A DNA stretch of 64,000 bases from a virus: positions 1 to 64,000 of IMG/VR virus record IMGVR_UViG_3300005527_000042; one strand, 5' to 3'. The translations under genes and the position numbers were made by a program. The first letter of the stretch is position 1; each line of letters begins with the position of its first letter. Under the pieces are notes generated by a model. That model ran no database searches. It saw only the letters and a program-made list of their open reading frames with translations, and was not told the origin of the DNA. Below are positions 38,739-52,000 of this stretch, in pieces.

Positions 38739-41700
38739 TGGCAAGGAGAAAAGTACCGAGTCAAGCGTCAAGCGGAGCGGAAACATTTAATGATTTCTTA
38801 GTTGGTAGACAGATAACTGATGGTTCATCTGCACTAACCAACACCGTATTTGCGCTTGATAAGTCTATCCCTGACAAAGATTCTAAAAATTTTACGAGTA
38901 ACCCATTCTCTCAATTTTTAACATTAGATACGTTAAAAGAGGTTGAGGGTATTCAAACAACATCAGCAACACCAAGAAAAAAGAGAACTGACGAAGTAAG
39001 GTTTAAGGGCAACAAAAAATATGCCGATAAATCTTTATTTGGTTCGTTAACAAGTAGAATTTTAGTTTCATTAACTAGAATTATAAACAAGTTTCCGGGT
39101 GGAATTTCAATCTTATCGGACAGTCCTATAGGTGTTTCTAATTACAGTGCTAGTGGAATAACATATAACGATAGCACCAATACCACAACTTTTTACATCG
39201 AAAGAAGTAAAATATTCAATCCTTTTGATTTAGTTTTTGTTGAGCCTAATTCAGTAGTTAAACCAGAAACTGAAAACGAATTAAGAAATTTTTATTCGTC
39301 TTATACAAAATATGTTGTTGTTACAAATAACACACCATATCCAATTTTAGAATACAGCGAACCGAATACAAACAATAGAATTTACTTAAAGGTATATGGA
39401 CAACCATTTACTGGTTCAACATATTCAGAAAATTTATTGATAAGACCAAACGATGGTTTAGTTGAAGAATTTTTCGAAGGGTTAGACGATTTAGAGGAAT
39501 CACTTTTAAATAGAGAAACAAATCCAATTTATACTTCATCATTTAAAGTACCGAGAGATGTTCAAGACAATTCAAAAACATCTTTGGTTGATGTTGTAAT
39601 AACTTGGCCAATATCTAATGATGGTTATAACATACAAATAACCGGTTTTGATTACGATTTATATGTTGGTAAATTAAAAGATATTGCTGATGAGATAGAT
39701 GTGTATAAATCTAATCTAATGGTTAGATTTTTAGCCGCACCACAGTTATTTGAATTTGACACCGAAGATAAAAGAGCTGAAAGTGTATTTCAATTATATG
39801 GTCAAAGCTTTGATAGTGTAAAGAAATACATAGACAACATAGCTTATATGAGAAACGTAAGTTATGATGGAATTAATAATTTACCTGATGTACTTTTAAA
39901 AAACTTAGCAGAAAATTTAGGTTTATCAACATTAAATTTATTCGATGAAAATAGTCTAAATGATGTTTTATATTCAAGATTACAATCAAATTATGACGGA
40001 GTATCAACCGGTACGAATTTAATTGAAGCTGAGTATGAGTTTTATCGAAGATTACTTATAAATCTTGCTCACATTTATAAATCAAAAGGAACAAAATCCT
40101 CTATTGATTTCTTTTTAAAATTTTTGGGGGCACCCGAGCCTTTGATTAGGATTGATGAATACATTTATAAAGTAACGTCAATTCCATCTAGTTTTAATTT
40201 ACAACAAGACATATACGATGCGATTCAAGGTAACAAAAGATATTCTTACGCCACCTTTGATAGTACAGGTTTCACATATTCTAAAGTTTACTACTCAGCG
40301 TCAACAACATTTGACAGAGAGGGTTACCCTGTAGACGAAAAAACTGGACTACCAAGAAGAGCATATAACGAAACTGAAAACATATTCTTTGGTAAAGGTT
40401 CAGGATGGTACGATATTACATTATCACACCGTACTCCACTCGTTTTAGACAGTAGTAACTCAATACTAACGGGTAACACCAAAACAATTAAAACAAAGAA
40501 TAAAAACTACACATACGGAGAAGAATACTTTGATTTATATAGAACATTACCAGGTTTAGATACCGGTTATGAATTGGTTTCCGCGGTCGATAATAAAGAC
40601 GGAAAACCAATTGAGGATGATTATTTATTAATTTTAAATAGAAAAAACATTGGAATTTATATCTCACCATCACGAGGTATAGATTATGATATCTTTAGAC
40701 AAAGTAGAGAATTATTAATAAGTTTTGGTACAAATACTTTATTACCCCAAACAGGTAAAACTTTTGCTGAATTTTTAGACACCTTTATTCATGGACTTGT
40801 AACAAATTCTAACAAAATTCGTTACAAAAAAAATTATATTCAATTAGAAGATGTCTATAGAGATTATATATCACAAACAACAGGTTTTACACCATATAAT
40901 CAAATAAATGTTATTGAATTTGTTAATAAATTATCACCTTATTGGCCACAATTAGTTGAACAATTAGTACCATCAACCACTCAATGGACCGGCGGTAATT
41001 TAATAGAAAATAACGTGTTTGGTAGACCAAAATATCAATATAGATATGATTGTCAACCATTAGAATTTATTGAGGAACTATACCCTGATTTTGAAAATGT
41101 AATTGAGGAAGATTTAGAAAATATTTTAGGTGAAGAAAATAATTTTAGAGGTTTAATAAACCTTACAGGTGTTACTTACTATCCTGTAATTGAAATTGAT
41201 GGAACAGTTTATGGTGGGGCCGACTACACGGGTCTAACATCCTCTATGTATGTGATTGTTAGTGGAACAAGTAACACTTCAAACAGTGCAAAATTATTTG
41301 ATGCACAACCATTTACAGGATGTACAAGTGGGGTCACCAGTGGTGATACGGTAAATCTTTCCTTAATATGTGATTATAAAGATTATCTTGAACCTGATGT
41401 TACTAAAATTAAAGAACTATGGTTATCGGCGTTATCTGTATTGATTGATGACGTAACTATTACAAGAAATAGTGCAGGGTATGAACCCTATTCTGCTTTC
41501 ACGGGAACCACAGGCCAAACATATTTTTCAGAAACAATACCATTAATAAAATACACAACATACACTGATGAAAATGGTGTTGAAAAAGTTAAGTTTTCAT
41601 CCGTAAAATTAGGTCCAAACGAATGTTCAGTGGTCGACTATTTTGATTATCGATTTGATGCCGATTACAAAATCACAAAAAATACAAATGGAATCAGTGT

Positions 41701-42982
41701 TAAAGTTTATACTGATAATACCGTTTATTGCGACTCAAACAGTGGATGTACATTAGTGAGTGATGTGTTTTTTGAAGTAATTGGATACAAAACAGGTATC
41801 CAACAAGGTTCAACATGGCCATTTAACATTTATGCTAATTGTGTAAGTGGAACAAATGAAAATGCGGATGTTTACATTCAAAAAGTTAGTGATTGTGTAT
41901 ATAAATTAACTGGTTTTTCAGAAAATGATGTAATAGATTTTAATATTGTAGATGCAGCAAATAAAGAAGTAAAATTCAAAATTGAAGGTCTACAACCCAA
42001 AATTGAACATGACCCATGTCCAACACCATCAGGAAAAAGTCACGTAGAATTATTTAGTATTGTTGGTTACCAAGGAACAATATCATCCCCAATTTCAGTT
42101 GTTTCAGGTGCAACATATTGTGACAATTACACAGGTTACACAATACAACCAAAAGTTGAATACAAATCAAACTTTAACTATGGTTTAAAATGTGACTCTA
42201 TAGTTTTAGTAGTTGATAGCGGATTAACCATTGACAACCAAACTACAGATGACAATATTGAAAGTTATATTAGTGGTGGTACGATAAGTGGTAAAAGTGT
42301 TTGTGATTTAAATGTTGGGGAATATGTTTTATCTGCATCTTACAAACAATGTACAGAATATAGTCACCAACAAATTGTGAATGGACCTGTATCAGGGTAT
42401 TCATTTACGTACAACTATCAAAAACTTGAAATTACAGACATTGAATGTTTAGCATCAATCAAGAAAAGTATCATTACAGGATTAACCCAAAATAATACTT
42501 ATGAAGTTTTTGAAGTTTTACCAACAACACAACTAAGAGTTTATACAAATAGAATCATTGAAAATTTTGGAACACCTACAAATAGTGTTTACTTTTTTGA
42601 CGATAGGTTCCCAGAGGAATTACAAAAAAAACCAACAGATTTTATTGAACCTTGTTGTGACCATCCGAAAGAATTATATAACCATGGGGATTATTTAATA
42701 AACAAATATGGTAAAACCATAGAAGTAATTGATGTCGACTTAAATTATTGCGATACAGGATTATACTTCAATCTAAATTTTGAATTAGACAATACACCAC
42801 TAACTGATGAATTTGTTGTTGTTTTCAATGGAAATAACAGCGACCAAATTCTGATGAAACACAAATACGATAAACATCCAAATATTGGATTCAACCTCGG
42901 TCAATATTATATCGATGCCAACCATTGTCCTACAGAACCAACTAATGAGGAATTAAGTAGTTCCATTTTTGATTGTCCATGA
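38738..42982 (+). CDS. Large baseplate protein with P2 gpI-like region
   Basis: A 1414-residue protein. Residues about 335-480 contain a helical region with FRRLL-type features: FYRRLLINLAHIYKSKGTKS followed by SIDFFLKFLGAPEPLIRIDE. This resembles tail protein I of P2-like baseplates, the wedge component that holds the fibre. A second conserved piece is SPYWPQLVEQLVPSTTQWTG and FGRPKYQYRYDCQPLEFIEE (about 730-790). The C-terminal ~550 residues are a Cys-containing, Thr/Ser-rich beta region suggesting fibre-like domains. It lies immediately before the fibre cassette, which fits a fibre-attachment role (inference). Confidence 0.65.
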   Translation: MARRKVPSQASSGAETFNDFLVGRQITDGSSALTNTVFALDKSIPDKDSKNFTSNPFSQFLTLDTLKEVEGIQTTSATPRKKRTDEVRFKGNKKYADKSLFGSLTSRILVSLTRIINKFPGGISILSDSPIGVSNYSASGITYNDSTNTTTFYIERSKIFNPFDLVFVEPNSVVKPETENELRNFYSSYTKYVVVTNNTPYPILEYSEPNTNNRIYLKVYGQPFTGSTYSENLLIRPNDGLVEEFFEGLDDLEESLLNRETNPIYTSSFKVPRDVQDNSKTSLVDVVITWPISNDGYNIQITGFDYDLYVGKLKDIADEIDVYKSNLMVRFLAAPQLFEFDTEDKRAESVFQLYGQSFDSVKKYIDNIAYMRNVSYDGINNLPDVLLKNLAENLGLSTLNLFDENSLNDVLYSRLQSNYDGVSTGTNLIEAEYEFYRRLLINLAHIYKSKGTKSSIDFFLKFLGAPEPLIRIDEYIYKVTSIPSSFNLQQDIYDAIQGNKRYSYATFDSTGFTYSKVYYSASTTFDREGYPVDEKTGLPRRAYNETENIFFGKGSGWYDITLSHRTPLVLDSSNSILTGNTKTIKTKNKNYTYGEEYFDLYRTLPGLDTGYELVSAVDNKDGKPIEDDYLLILNRKNIGIYISPSRGIDYDIFRQSRELLISFGTNTLLPQTGKTFAEFLDTFIHGLVTNSNKIRYKKNYIQLEDVYRDYISQTTGFTPYNQINVIEFVNKLSPYWPQLVEQLVPSTTQWTGGNLIENNVFGRPKYQYRYDCQPLEFIEELYPDFENVIEEDLENILGEENNFRGLINLTGVTYYPVIEIDGTVYGGADYTGLTSSMYVIVSGTSNTSNSAKLFDAQPFTGCTSGVTSGDTVNLSLICDYKDYLEPDVTKIKELWLSALSVLIDDVTITRNSAGYEPYSAFTGTTGQTYFSETIPLIKYTTYTDENGVEKVKFSSVKLGPNECSVVDYFDYRFDADYKITKNTNGISVKVYTDNTVYCDSNSGCTLVSDVFFEVIGYKTGIQQGSTWPFNIYANCVSGTNENADVYIQKVSDCVYKLTGFSENDVIDFNIVDAANKEVKFKIEGLQPKIEHDPCPTPSGKSHVELFSIVGYQGTISSPISVVSGATYCDNYTGYTIQPKVEYKSNFNYGLKCDSIVLVVDSGLTIDNQTTDDNIESYISGGTISGKSVCDLNVGEYVLSASYKQCTEYSHQQIVNGPVSGYSFTYNYQKLEITDIECLASIKKSIITGLTQNNTYEVFEVLPTTQLRVYTNRIIENFGTPTNSVYFFDDRFPEELQKKPTDFIEPCCDHPKELYNHGDYLINKYGKTIEVIDVDLNYCDTGLYFNLNFELDNTPLTDEFVVVFNGNNSDQILMKHKYDKHPNIGFNLGQYYIDANHCPTEPTNEELSSSIFDCP

Positions 42983-43028
42983 TAAAAACTGTAAAAATAG
43001 ACGTTGACAATACCCGAATAAATGAGTA

Positions 43029-43038
43029 TATTTTTATA
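43029..43038 (+). promoter_or_regulatory. Variant TATTTTTATA box upstream of the giant gene
   Basis: TATTTTTATA lies 34 nt before the ATG within a 90-bp AT-rich gap. It is a looser match to the TATTTATN set. Confidence 0.3.
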
Positions 43039-43072
43039 ATAAAAATAGATATAGATAAGACTGTAGATTTAA

Positions 43073-46000
43073 ATGGCATTAATAAAAATAAACACAGGTA
43101 ATTTTGATGGTGAAATTGGTGTTATCACATTTTATCCTTGTACTGGCGGTACCTTGAATTTAGGTACTGTCGTGATGCCATATTATTACGACACAAACTA
43201 CTACTTAGGTACTTACTCAGTTTATTTTCCGTCACTTGATAAAACTTGTGTGGCTGAGATTCCTTGCCCTACACCTTCACCTACACCTTCACCAACACTT
43301 ACACCATCATTAACACCAACACCAACAACCTTTACTTCAAATACCCCAACCCCAACAGTTACCAAAACCCCTACTGTTACACCTACGGTTACAAAAACAC
43401 CTACTGTTACCCCAACCAATACTATCACTCCAACAAATACTCCTACGAATACCGTAACTCCGACTAATACTCCAACAAACGAGCCTACAGTTACCCCAAC
43501 TGAAACTCCTACAGTTACTCCAACTAACACAGTAACTCCAACCAATACCCCAACAAATACCCCAACGGTTACCCCAACTGAAACTCCTACAGTTACCCCA
43601 ACTAACACAGTAACTCCAACCGAATCACCAGCCAACACACCTACTGTAACTCCTACGAATACAGTTACACCAACCGAGACACCAACTGTTACTCCGACCG
43701 AAACTCCAACTGTAACCCCAACAAATACGGTAACCCCAACCAATACACCAACTGAAACACCTACCAACACCCCAACAAATACAGTTACCCCTACCGAAAC
43801 TCCAACTGTAACTCCAACAAATACGGTAACCCCTACCGAAACACCTACCAATACACCAACTCATACAGTAACCCCTACCGAAACACCAACCAATACCCCA
43901 ACTAATACACCGACTGAAACACCCACTAACACCCCAACAAATACTGTTACCCCAACTAATACACCAACCGAAACACCAACCGAAACACCAACCAATACCC
44001 CAACCAACACCGTAACTCCAACTGTTACCCCAACTGTTACCCCAACTGTAACTCCAACCAATACTGTTACCCCAACTAATACACCAACCGAAACACCAAC
44101 CGAAACACCAACCAATACTCCAACCAACACCGTAACCCTAACCGTTACCCCTACCGAAACACCAACCAACACCCCAACTAATACTCCGACTAACACAGTA
44201 ACACCAACACTGAGTCCAACCGTTACCCCTACCGAAACACCTACCAATACCCCAACCAACACCATAACACCAACTAACACTCCGACTAATACCTCAACTG
44301 TAACTCCAACCAATACTGTAACTCCAACCAATACACCCACTGTAACACAAACTGAAACACCTACCCTAACACCAACAAATACTGCAACCGTTACACCAAC
44401 TCAAACCCCAACCAATACTCCTACCAATACTGTTACACCAACGGTTACCCCAACTAACACTCCAACTGTAACTCCAACAAATACGGTAGCTCCAACTAAT
44501 ACACCTACAAATACACCAACCGAAACACCAACAAATACCCCCACCAACACACCAACAAATACTCCCACAGAAACACCAACACTTACACCAACCAACACCG
44601 TAACCCCTACCAATACAGTCACACCAACCAATACTGTTACAGTGACTCCAACAGAAACTGTGACACCAACTAATACACCTACAAACACCCCAACTAATAC
44701 ACCAACAAATACGGTTACACCTACGAATACTCCAACCAACACAGTAACTCCAACAAATACTCCAACTAACACTCCAACATTAAGTCCTACCAATACCGTA
44801 ACTCCTACCAACACCCCAACAAACACACCGACGAATACAGTAACTCCAACTCAGACACCTACAAATACTCCTACAAATACCGTTACACCAACCAATACCC
44901 CAACCAATACCCCAACCAACACCGTAACTCCAACAAACACTCCTACCAACACTCCTACAAACACTCCCACAAATACCGTAACTCCAACCAACACCGTAAC
45001 TCCGACTAATACACCTACAAACACACCAACGAATACTGTGACTCCTACATTGAGTCCTACGGTAACACCAACTAACACCGTAACACCAACCAATACTCCA
45101 ACCAATACACCTACCAATACTGTGACTCCTACATTGAGTCCTACGGTAACACCAACTAACACCGTAACACCAACCAATACTCCAACTAACACGCCGACCA
45201 ACACTCCTACTAACACTGTAACACCAACATTGAGTCCAACAGTGACTCCAACCAATACAGTTACCCCCACAAACACCCCGACAAATACTGTAACTCCAAC
45301 CAATACTGTAACTCCAACAAATACACCAAGTGTAACTGTGACGGTTTCACCAACACCAGCACCTTCTTGTGACATTGATTATACAATGTTACCCTCACCA
45401 ACTCCAACGAGCACCCCAACACCCACCAATACTCCAACGGTAACACCAACCAACACTGTAACACCATCCGTTACATTAACCAATACTCCCACAAACACAC
45501 CAACCAATACAGTAACTCCTACTAACACCCCAACTAATACACCAACAAAAACTGTTACACCAACTTTAACTCCAACAAATACTCCAACTAATACTGTAAC
45601 ACCAACCAATACACCAACAAACACTCCTACCAATACAGTTACTCCTACATTGAGTCCAACAGTTACTCCTACCAATACTGTTACCCCAACCAATACTCCT
45701 ACCAATACCCCAACCAATACAGTTACACCTACATTGACTCCAACAGCGACCCCAACCAACACCGTAACCCCTACAAATACCCCAACATTAAGCCCCACCA
45801 ATACTCCAACCAACACCGTAACCCCTACAAATACTGTAACACCAACGAATACCCCAACCAACACTCCGACAAACACCCCAACAAACACTGTAACACCAAC
45901 CAACACTCCAACAAACACTGTAACACCGACCAATACTCCAACAAATACCCCTACTAATACTGCTACTCCTACAAATACACCAACTAATACTCCTACCAAT

Positions 46001-49000
46001 ACGGTAACCCCTACAAATACACCAACTAACACTCCTACCAATACGGTATCCCCAACACTGACACCTACTAACACCCCTACGAACACCGTAACACCAACAA
46101 ACACACCAACTAACACACCAACTAATACTGTAACACCAACTAACACTCCTACCAACACCCCAACCAACACAGTTACTCCTACCAATACGCCAACTAATAC
46201 TCCTACCAATACGGTAACGCCAACATTGAGTCCAACAGTGACTCCAACCAATACCGTTACACCAACTCAAACCCCTACAAATACCCCAACTAACACCGTA
46301 ACACCAACCAATACACCTACGAATACCCCCACTAATACTCCAACAAATACCGTAACCCCAACAAACACGCCTACGAATACACCAACAGTAACCCCTACCA
46401 ATACCGTAACCCCAACAAATACACCGACGGTAACTCCGACCAATACAGTCACACCAACTAATACACCAACCAACACTCCTACCAATACGGCTACCAATAC
46501 AGTTACTCCTACCAATACACCCACAAATACACCAACAAATACGGTTACACCAACTAACACTCCTACTAATACTCCAACAAATACCGTAACACCGACACTG
46601 ACACCTACAAATACCCCGACAAACACTCCAACCAATACAGTTACTCCAACCAATACTGTAACTCCTACCAACACCCCTACCAACACCCCAACAAATACTC
46701 CAACAAATACAGTCACCCCAACTAATACTCCAACCAATACTGTCACCCCTACCAATACTCCTACAAACACCCCCACCAATACTGTCACCCCTACCAATAC
46801 TCCTACCAATACTCCTACAAATACAGTAACTCCAACTAACACCCCAACAAATACTCCAACAAATACAGTCACCCCAACCAATACTCCTACCAATACGCCC
46901 ACCAATACTGTCACCCCTACCAATACTCCTACCAATACTTCTACAAATACAGTAACTCCAACTAATACTCCTACCAATACGCCTACTAATACTGTAACTC
47001 CAACCAACACCCCAACTGTAACTCCTACCAATACTGTTACACCAACAAACACTCCTACTAACACACCAACCAATACTGTTACACCAACAAACACTCCTAC
47101 TAACACACCAACCAATACGGTAACTCCTACCAACACCCCAACTAACACACCAACCAATACGGTAACTCCTACCAACACCCCAACTAACACCCCAACAAAT
47201 ACTGTTACACCAACAAATACTCCCACCAATACCCCAACAAACACGGTGACTCCAACAAACACTCCTACTAACACCCCAACAAATACAGTAACACCAACAT
47301 TGAGTCCTACAGTAACTCCTACGAACACAGTAACTCCTACAAATACTCCCACAAACACTCCGACCAACACCGTTACACCAACAAATACCCCAACCAATAC
47401 CCCGACAAATACAGTAACCCCAACTAACACACCTACCAACACTCCAACTAATACAGTAACTCCCACATTAAGTCCAACTGTGACTCCTACTAATACTGTG
47501 ACTCCTACAAACACTCCTACCAACACACCAACAAATACAGTTACACCTACATTGAGTCCAACAGTGACTCCAACCAGCACCGTAACCCCAACTAATACGC
47601 CAACATTAAGTCCTACCAATACTCCAACCAACACTGTTACTCCTACAAATACCGTTACACCAACCAATACACCTACCAATACCCCAACAAACACCGTAAC
47701 CCCAACACTAACCCCAACTAACACTCCAACCAATACTCCTACAAATACGGTATCTCCAACCAACACCGTAACCCCAACAAATACACCAACTAACACTCCA
47801 ACCAATACTCCCACCAACACTGTTACTCCAACCAACACCCCGACCAACACTCCGACTAATACAGTAACTCCTACCAATACCCCAACAAATACCCCAACAA
47901 ATACAGTTACACCTACATTGAGTCCAACGGTGACTCCTACTAATACTGTAACTCCTACCAACACTCCGACCAACACACCAACCAATACTGTTACACCTAC
48001 ATTGAGTCCAACGGTGACTCCTACTAATACTGTTACACCCACTAACACGCCAACTAACACTCCTACTAACACTGTAACACCAACTCAGACTCCCACGAAC
48101 ACGCCTACAAATACAGTAACACCTACTAACACACCTACTAATACACCAACAAATACGGTAACACCAACCAACACCCCTACGAACACGCCGACTAACACCC
48201 CAACCAATACAGTCACACCAACTAATACCGTAACTCCAACAAATACGCCAACCAATACTCCTACCAATACGCCAACCAATACCGTAACACCAACTCAGAC
48301 ACCGACAAATACCCCAACAAAAACTGTTACACCAACATTGAGTCCGACTGTGACACCAACAAATACTGTTACTCCAACCAATACCCCCACCAATACTCCA
48401 ACTAACACAGTAACCCCAACCAATACTCCAACTGTAACACCTACGAATACTGTTACACCTACAAATACACCGACGAATACACCAACCAATACGGTAACTC
48501 CAACCAACACCCCAACCAATACCCCAACTAGTACTGTTACACCAACATTAAGCCCGACACTAACACCAACCAATACAGTAACTCCAACATTGAGTCCGAC
48601 TGTAACTCCAACAAGAACGGTTACACCTACTTTAACACCAACCAATACACCGACAAATACGGTAACCCCTACAAATACTCCCACCAACACCCCAACAAAC
48701 ACTCCAACCAATACAGTCACCCCAACAAACACCGTAACACCAACCAACACCCCCACAAACACTCCAACCAATACTCCAACAAACACCGTAACACCAACCA
48801 ACACACCAACCAAGACTGTAACTCCAACCAATACCCCAACCAATACTCCAACTAATACAGTAACCCCAACTAATACACCAACCAATACTCCAACGAACAC
48901 CGTAACTCCAACCAACACCCCAACCAACACTGTAACTCCAACAAATACACCTACAGTTACCCCGACTAACACAGTAACACCTACACTGAGTCCGACTGTA

Positions 49001-52000
49001 ACCCCTACGAATACAGTTACACCAACTCAGACACCTACAAATACTCCAACTAACACCGTAACTCCTACCAACACACCAACTAACACACCAACTAACACTG
49101 TTACACCCACAAATACACCAACCAATACAGTTACTCCTACCAATACACCTACTAACACTCCAACTAACACAGTAACCCCTACCAATACCCCTACGAACAC
49201 TCCTACTAATACAGTAACTCCTACAAACACCGTAACACCAACCAACACACCAACCAATACTCCAACCAACACTGTCACCCCTACATTGAGTCCTACGGTA
49301 ACTCCTACGAACACAGTTACCCCTACTAACACACCGACTAAGACCGTGACTCCCACATTGAGTCCGACTGTGACTCCTACAAATACTGTTACACCAACTC
49401 AAACCCCTACGAATACACCAACTAATACAGTTACACCAACTAATACACCTACAAACACCCCAACAAATACAGTTACACCTACAAATACCCCAACTAACAC
49501 TCCAACCAATACAGTAACCCCTACACTGAGTCCAACCGTAACACCAACTAATACTGTCACACCCACGAATACACCAACCAATACCCCTACGAATACTGTA
49601 ACCCCTACCAACACCCCTACTAATACTCCTACAAATACGGTTACACCAACTAACACTCCAACAAGAACGGTTACACCTACTTTAACACCAACCAATACAC
49701 CGACAAATACGGTAACCCCTACAAATACTCCCACCAATACCCCAACAAACACGGTGACTCCTACATTAACACCAACTGTAACTCCTACAAATACCGTAAC
49801 ACCAACCAATACTCCTACAAATACTCCTACTAACACAGTAACACCTACCAATACCCCTACAAACACACCAACAAACACTGTAACTCCAACTAACACCCCT
49901 ACTAATACTCCGACGAATACGGTAACTCCAACCAATACCCCAACAAACACACCTACCAACACCGTAACACCTACAAATACTCCTACTAAAACTGTGACTC
50001 CCACATTGAGTCCAACAGTTACACCTACCAACACCGTAACACCTACAAATACTCCCACAAATACCCCTACTAACACAGTAACACCAACAAATACACCAAC
50101 CAACACTCCAACTAATACCGTTACCCCAACTAACACACCTACAAATACACCAACAAATACTGTGACTCCTACATTGAGTCCAACAGTTACACCTACCAAC
50201 ACCGTAACACCTACAAATACCCCTACCAACACCCCAACAAATACAGTAACACCTACATTGAGTCCGACTGTGACTCCAACTAACACCGTTACGCCAACTA
50301 ACACACCTACCAACACTCCAACTAACACCGTAACCCCTACCAGCACCCCCACAAGAACCGTTACACCTACATTAACTCCAACCAATACCCCTACTAATAC
50401 CGTAACCCCAACAAATACCCCAACCAATACCCCTACTAATACCGTAACCCCAACAAATACCCCAACAAACACTCCAACTAATACCGTAACCCCAACAAAT
50501 ACCCCAACAAACACTCCAACTAATACCGTAACCCCTACCAACACCCCCACAAGAACCGTTACACCTACATTAACTCCAACCAACACACCAACTAATACTG
50601 TAACCCCAACCAACACTCCTACAAACACTCCAACGAATACAGTTACACCAACCAATACACCAACTAACACCCCAACCAACACTGTAACTCCAACATTGAG
50701 CCCTACAGTGACTCCCACTAATACAGTTACACCAACTAACACACCAACCAATACCCCAACCAACACCGTAACTCCAACAAACACCCCTACTAAAACTGTA
50801 ACTCCCACATTGAGCCCTACGGTAACCCCAACAAACACTGTTACTCCAACCAACACCCCAACTAATACTCCAACTAATACTGTTACTCCAACCAACACCC
50901 CAACCAACACCCCAACTAATACTGTTACACCGACCAACACACCAACGAATACTATAACTCCTACTAATACTCCTACCAAAACTGTTACACCAACTCTAAC
51001 CCCAACGAATACACCGACCAATACTCCTACAAACACAGTAACCCCAACCAATACCGTAACACCAACTAACACTCCAACCAACACTGTAACTCCAACTAAT
51101 ACACCAACCAACACCCCAACTAATACTCCGACAAACACTGTTACGCCAACCAATACACCAACAAAAACTGTCACACCAACTTTAACCCCAACCAACACCG
51201 TAACACCAACCAATACCCCGACTAATACACCTACAAATACTGTTACTCCAACTAATACACCTACAAACACTCCAACCAACACCGTAACCCCAACCAATAC
51301 ACCAACTAATACGGTGACTCCCACATTGAGTCCTACGGTAACTCCTACAAATACTGTAACCCCTACTAATACTCCTACCAAAACTGTTACACCAACTCTA
51401 ACCCCAACGAATACTCCTACCAATACTGTAACCCCTACCAATACTCCTACCAATACTGTAACCCCTACCAATACTCCTACCAATACTCCAACAAATACTG
51501 TTACCCCAACTCAGACACCTACTAACACTCCAACGAATACAGTCACACCAACCAACACACCAACTAATACTGTAACTCCTACATTGAGTCCTACGGTAAC
51601 TCCGACCAATACGGTAACCCCAACAAACACACCAACTAACACACCAACTAATACTGTAACGCCAACTAATACACCAACAAAAACTGTTACACCAACTTTA
51701 ACTCCAACCAATACCCCAACTAATACTGTAACACCTACCAATACACCAACAAACACTGTTACGCCAACTTTAACTCCAACCAATACCCCGACCAATACCC
51801 CAACAAATACCGTTACTCCAACCAACACAGTTACCCCGACCAATACCCCAACTAAGACAGTCACCCCAACTCAGACTCCCACCAATACTCCAACCAATAC
51901 CCCCACAAACACTGTAACTCCAACAAACACTGTTACGCCAACAAATACTCCAACTAATACGGTAACACCGACTAACACTGTAACGCCGACCAATACCGTA

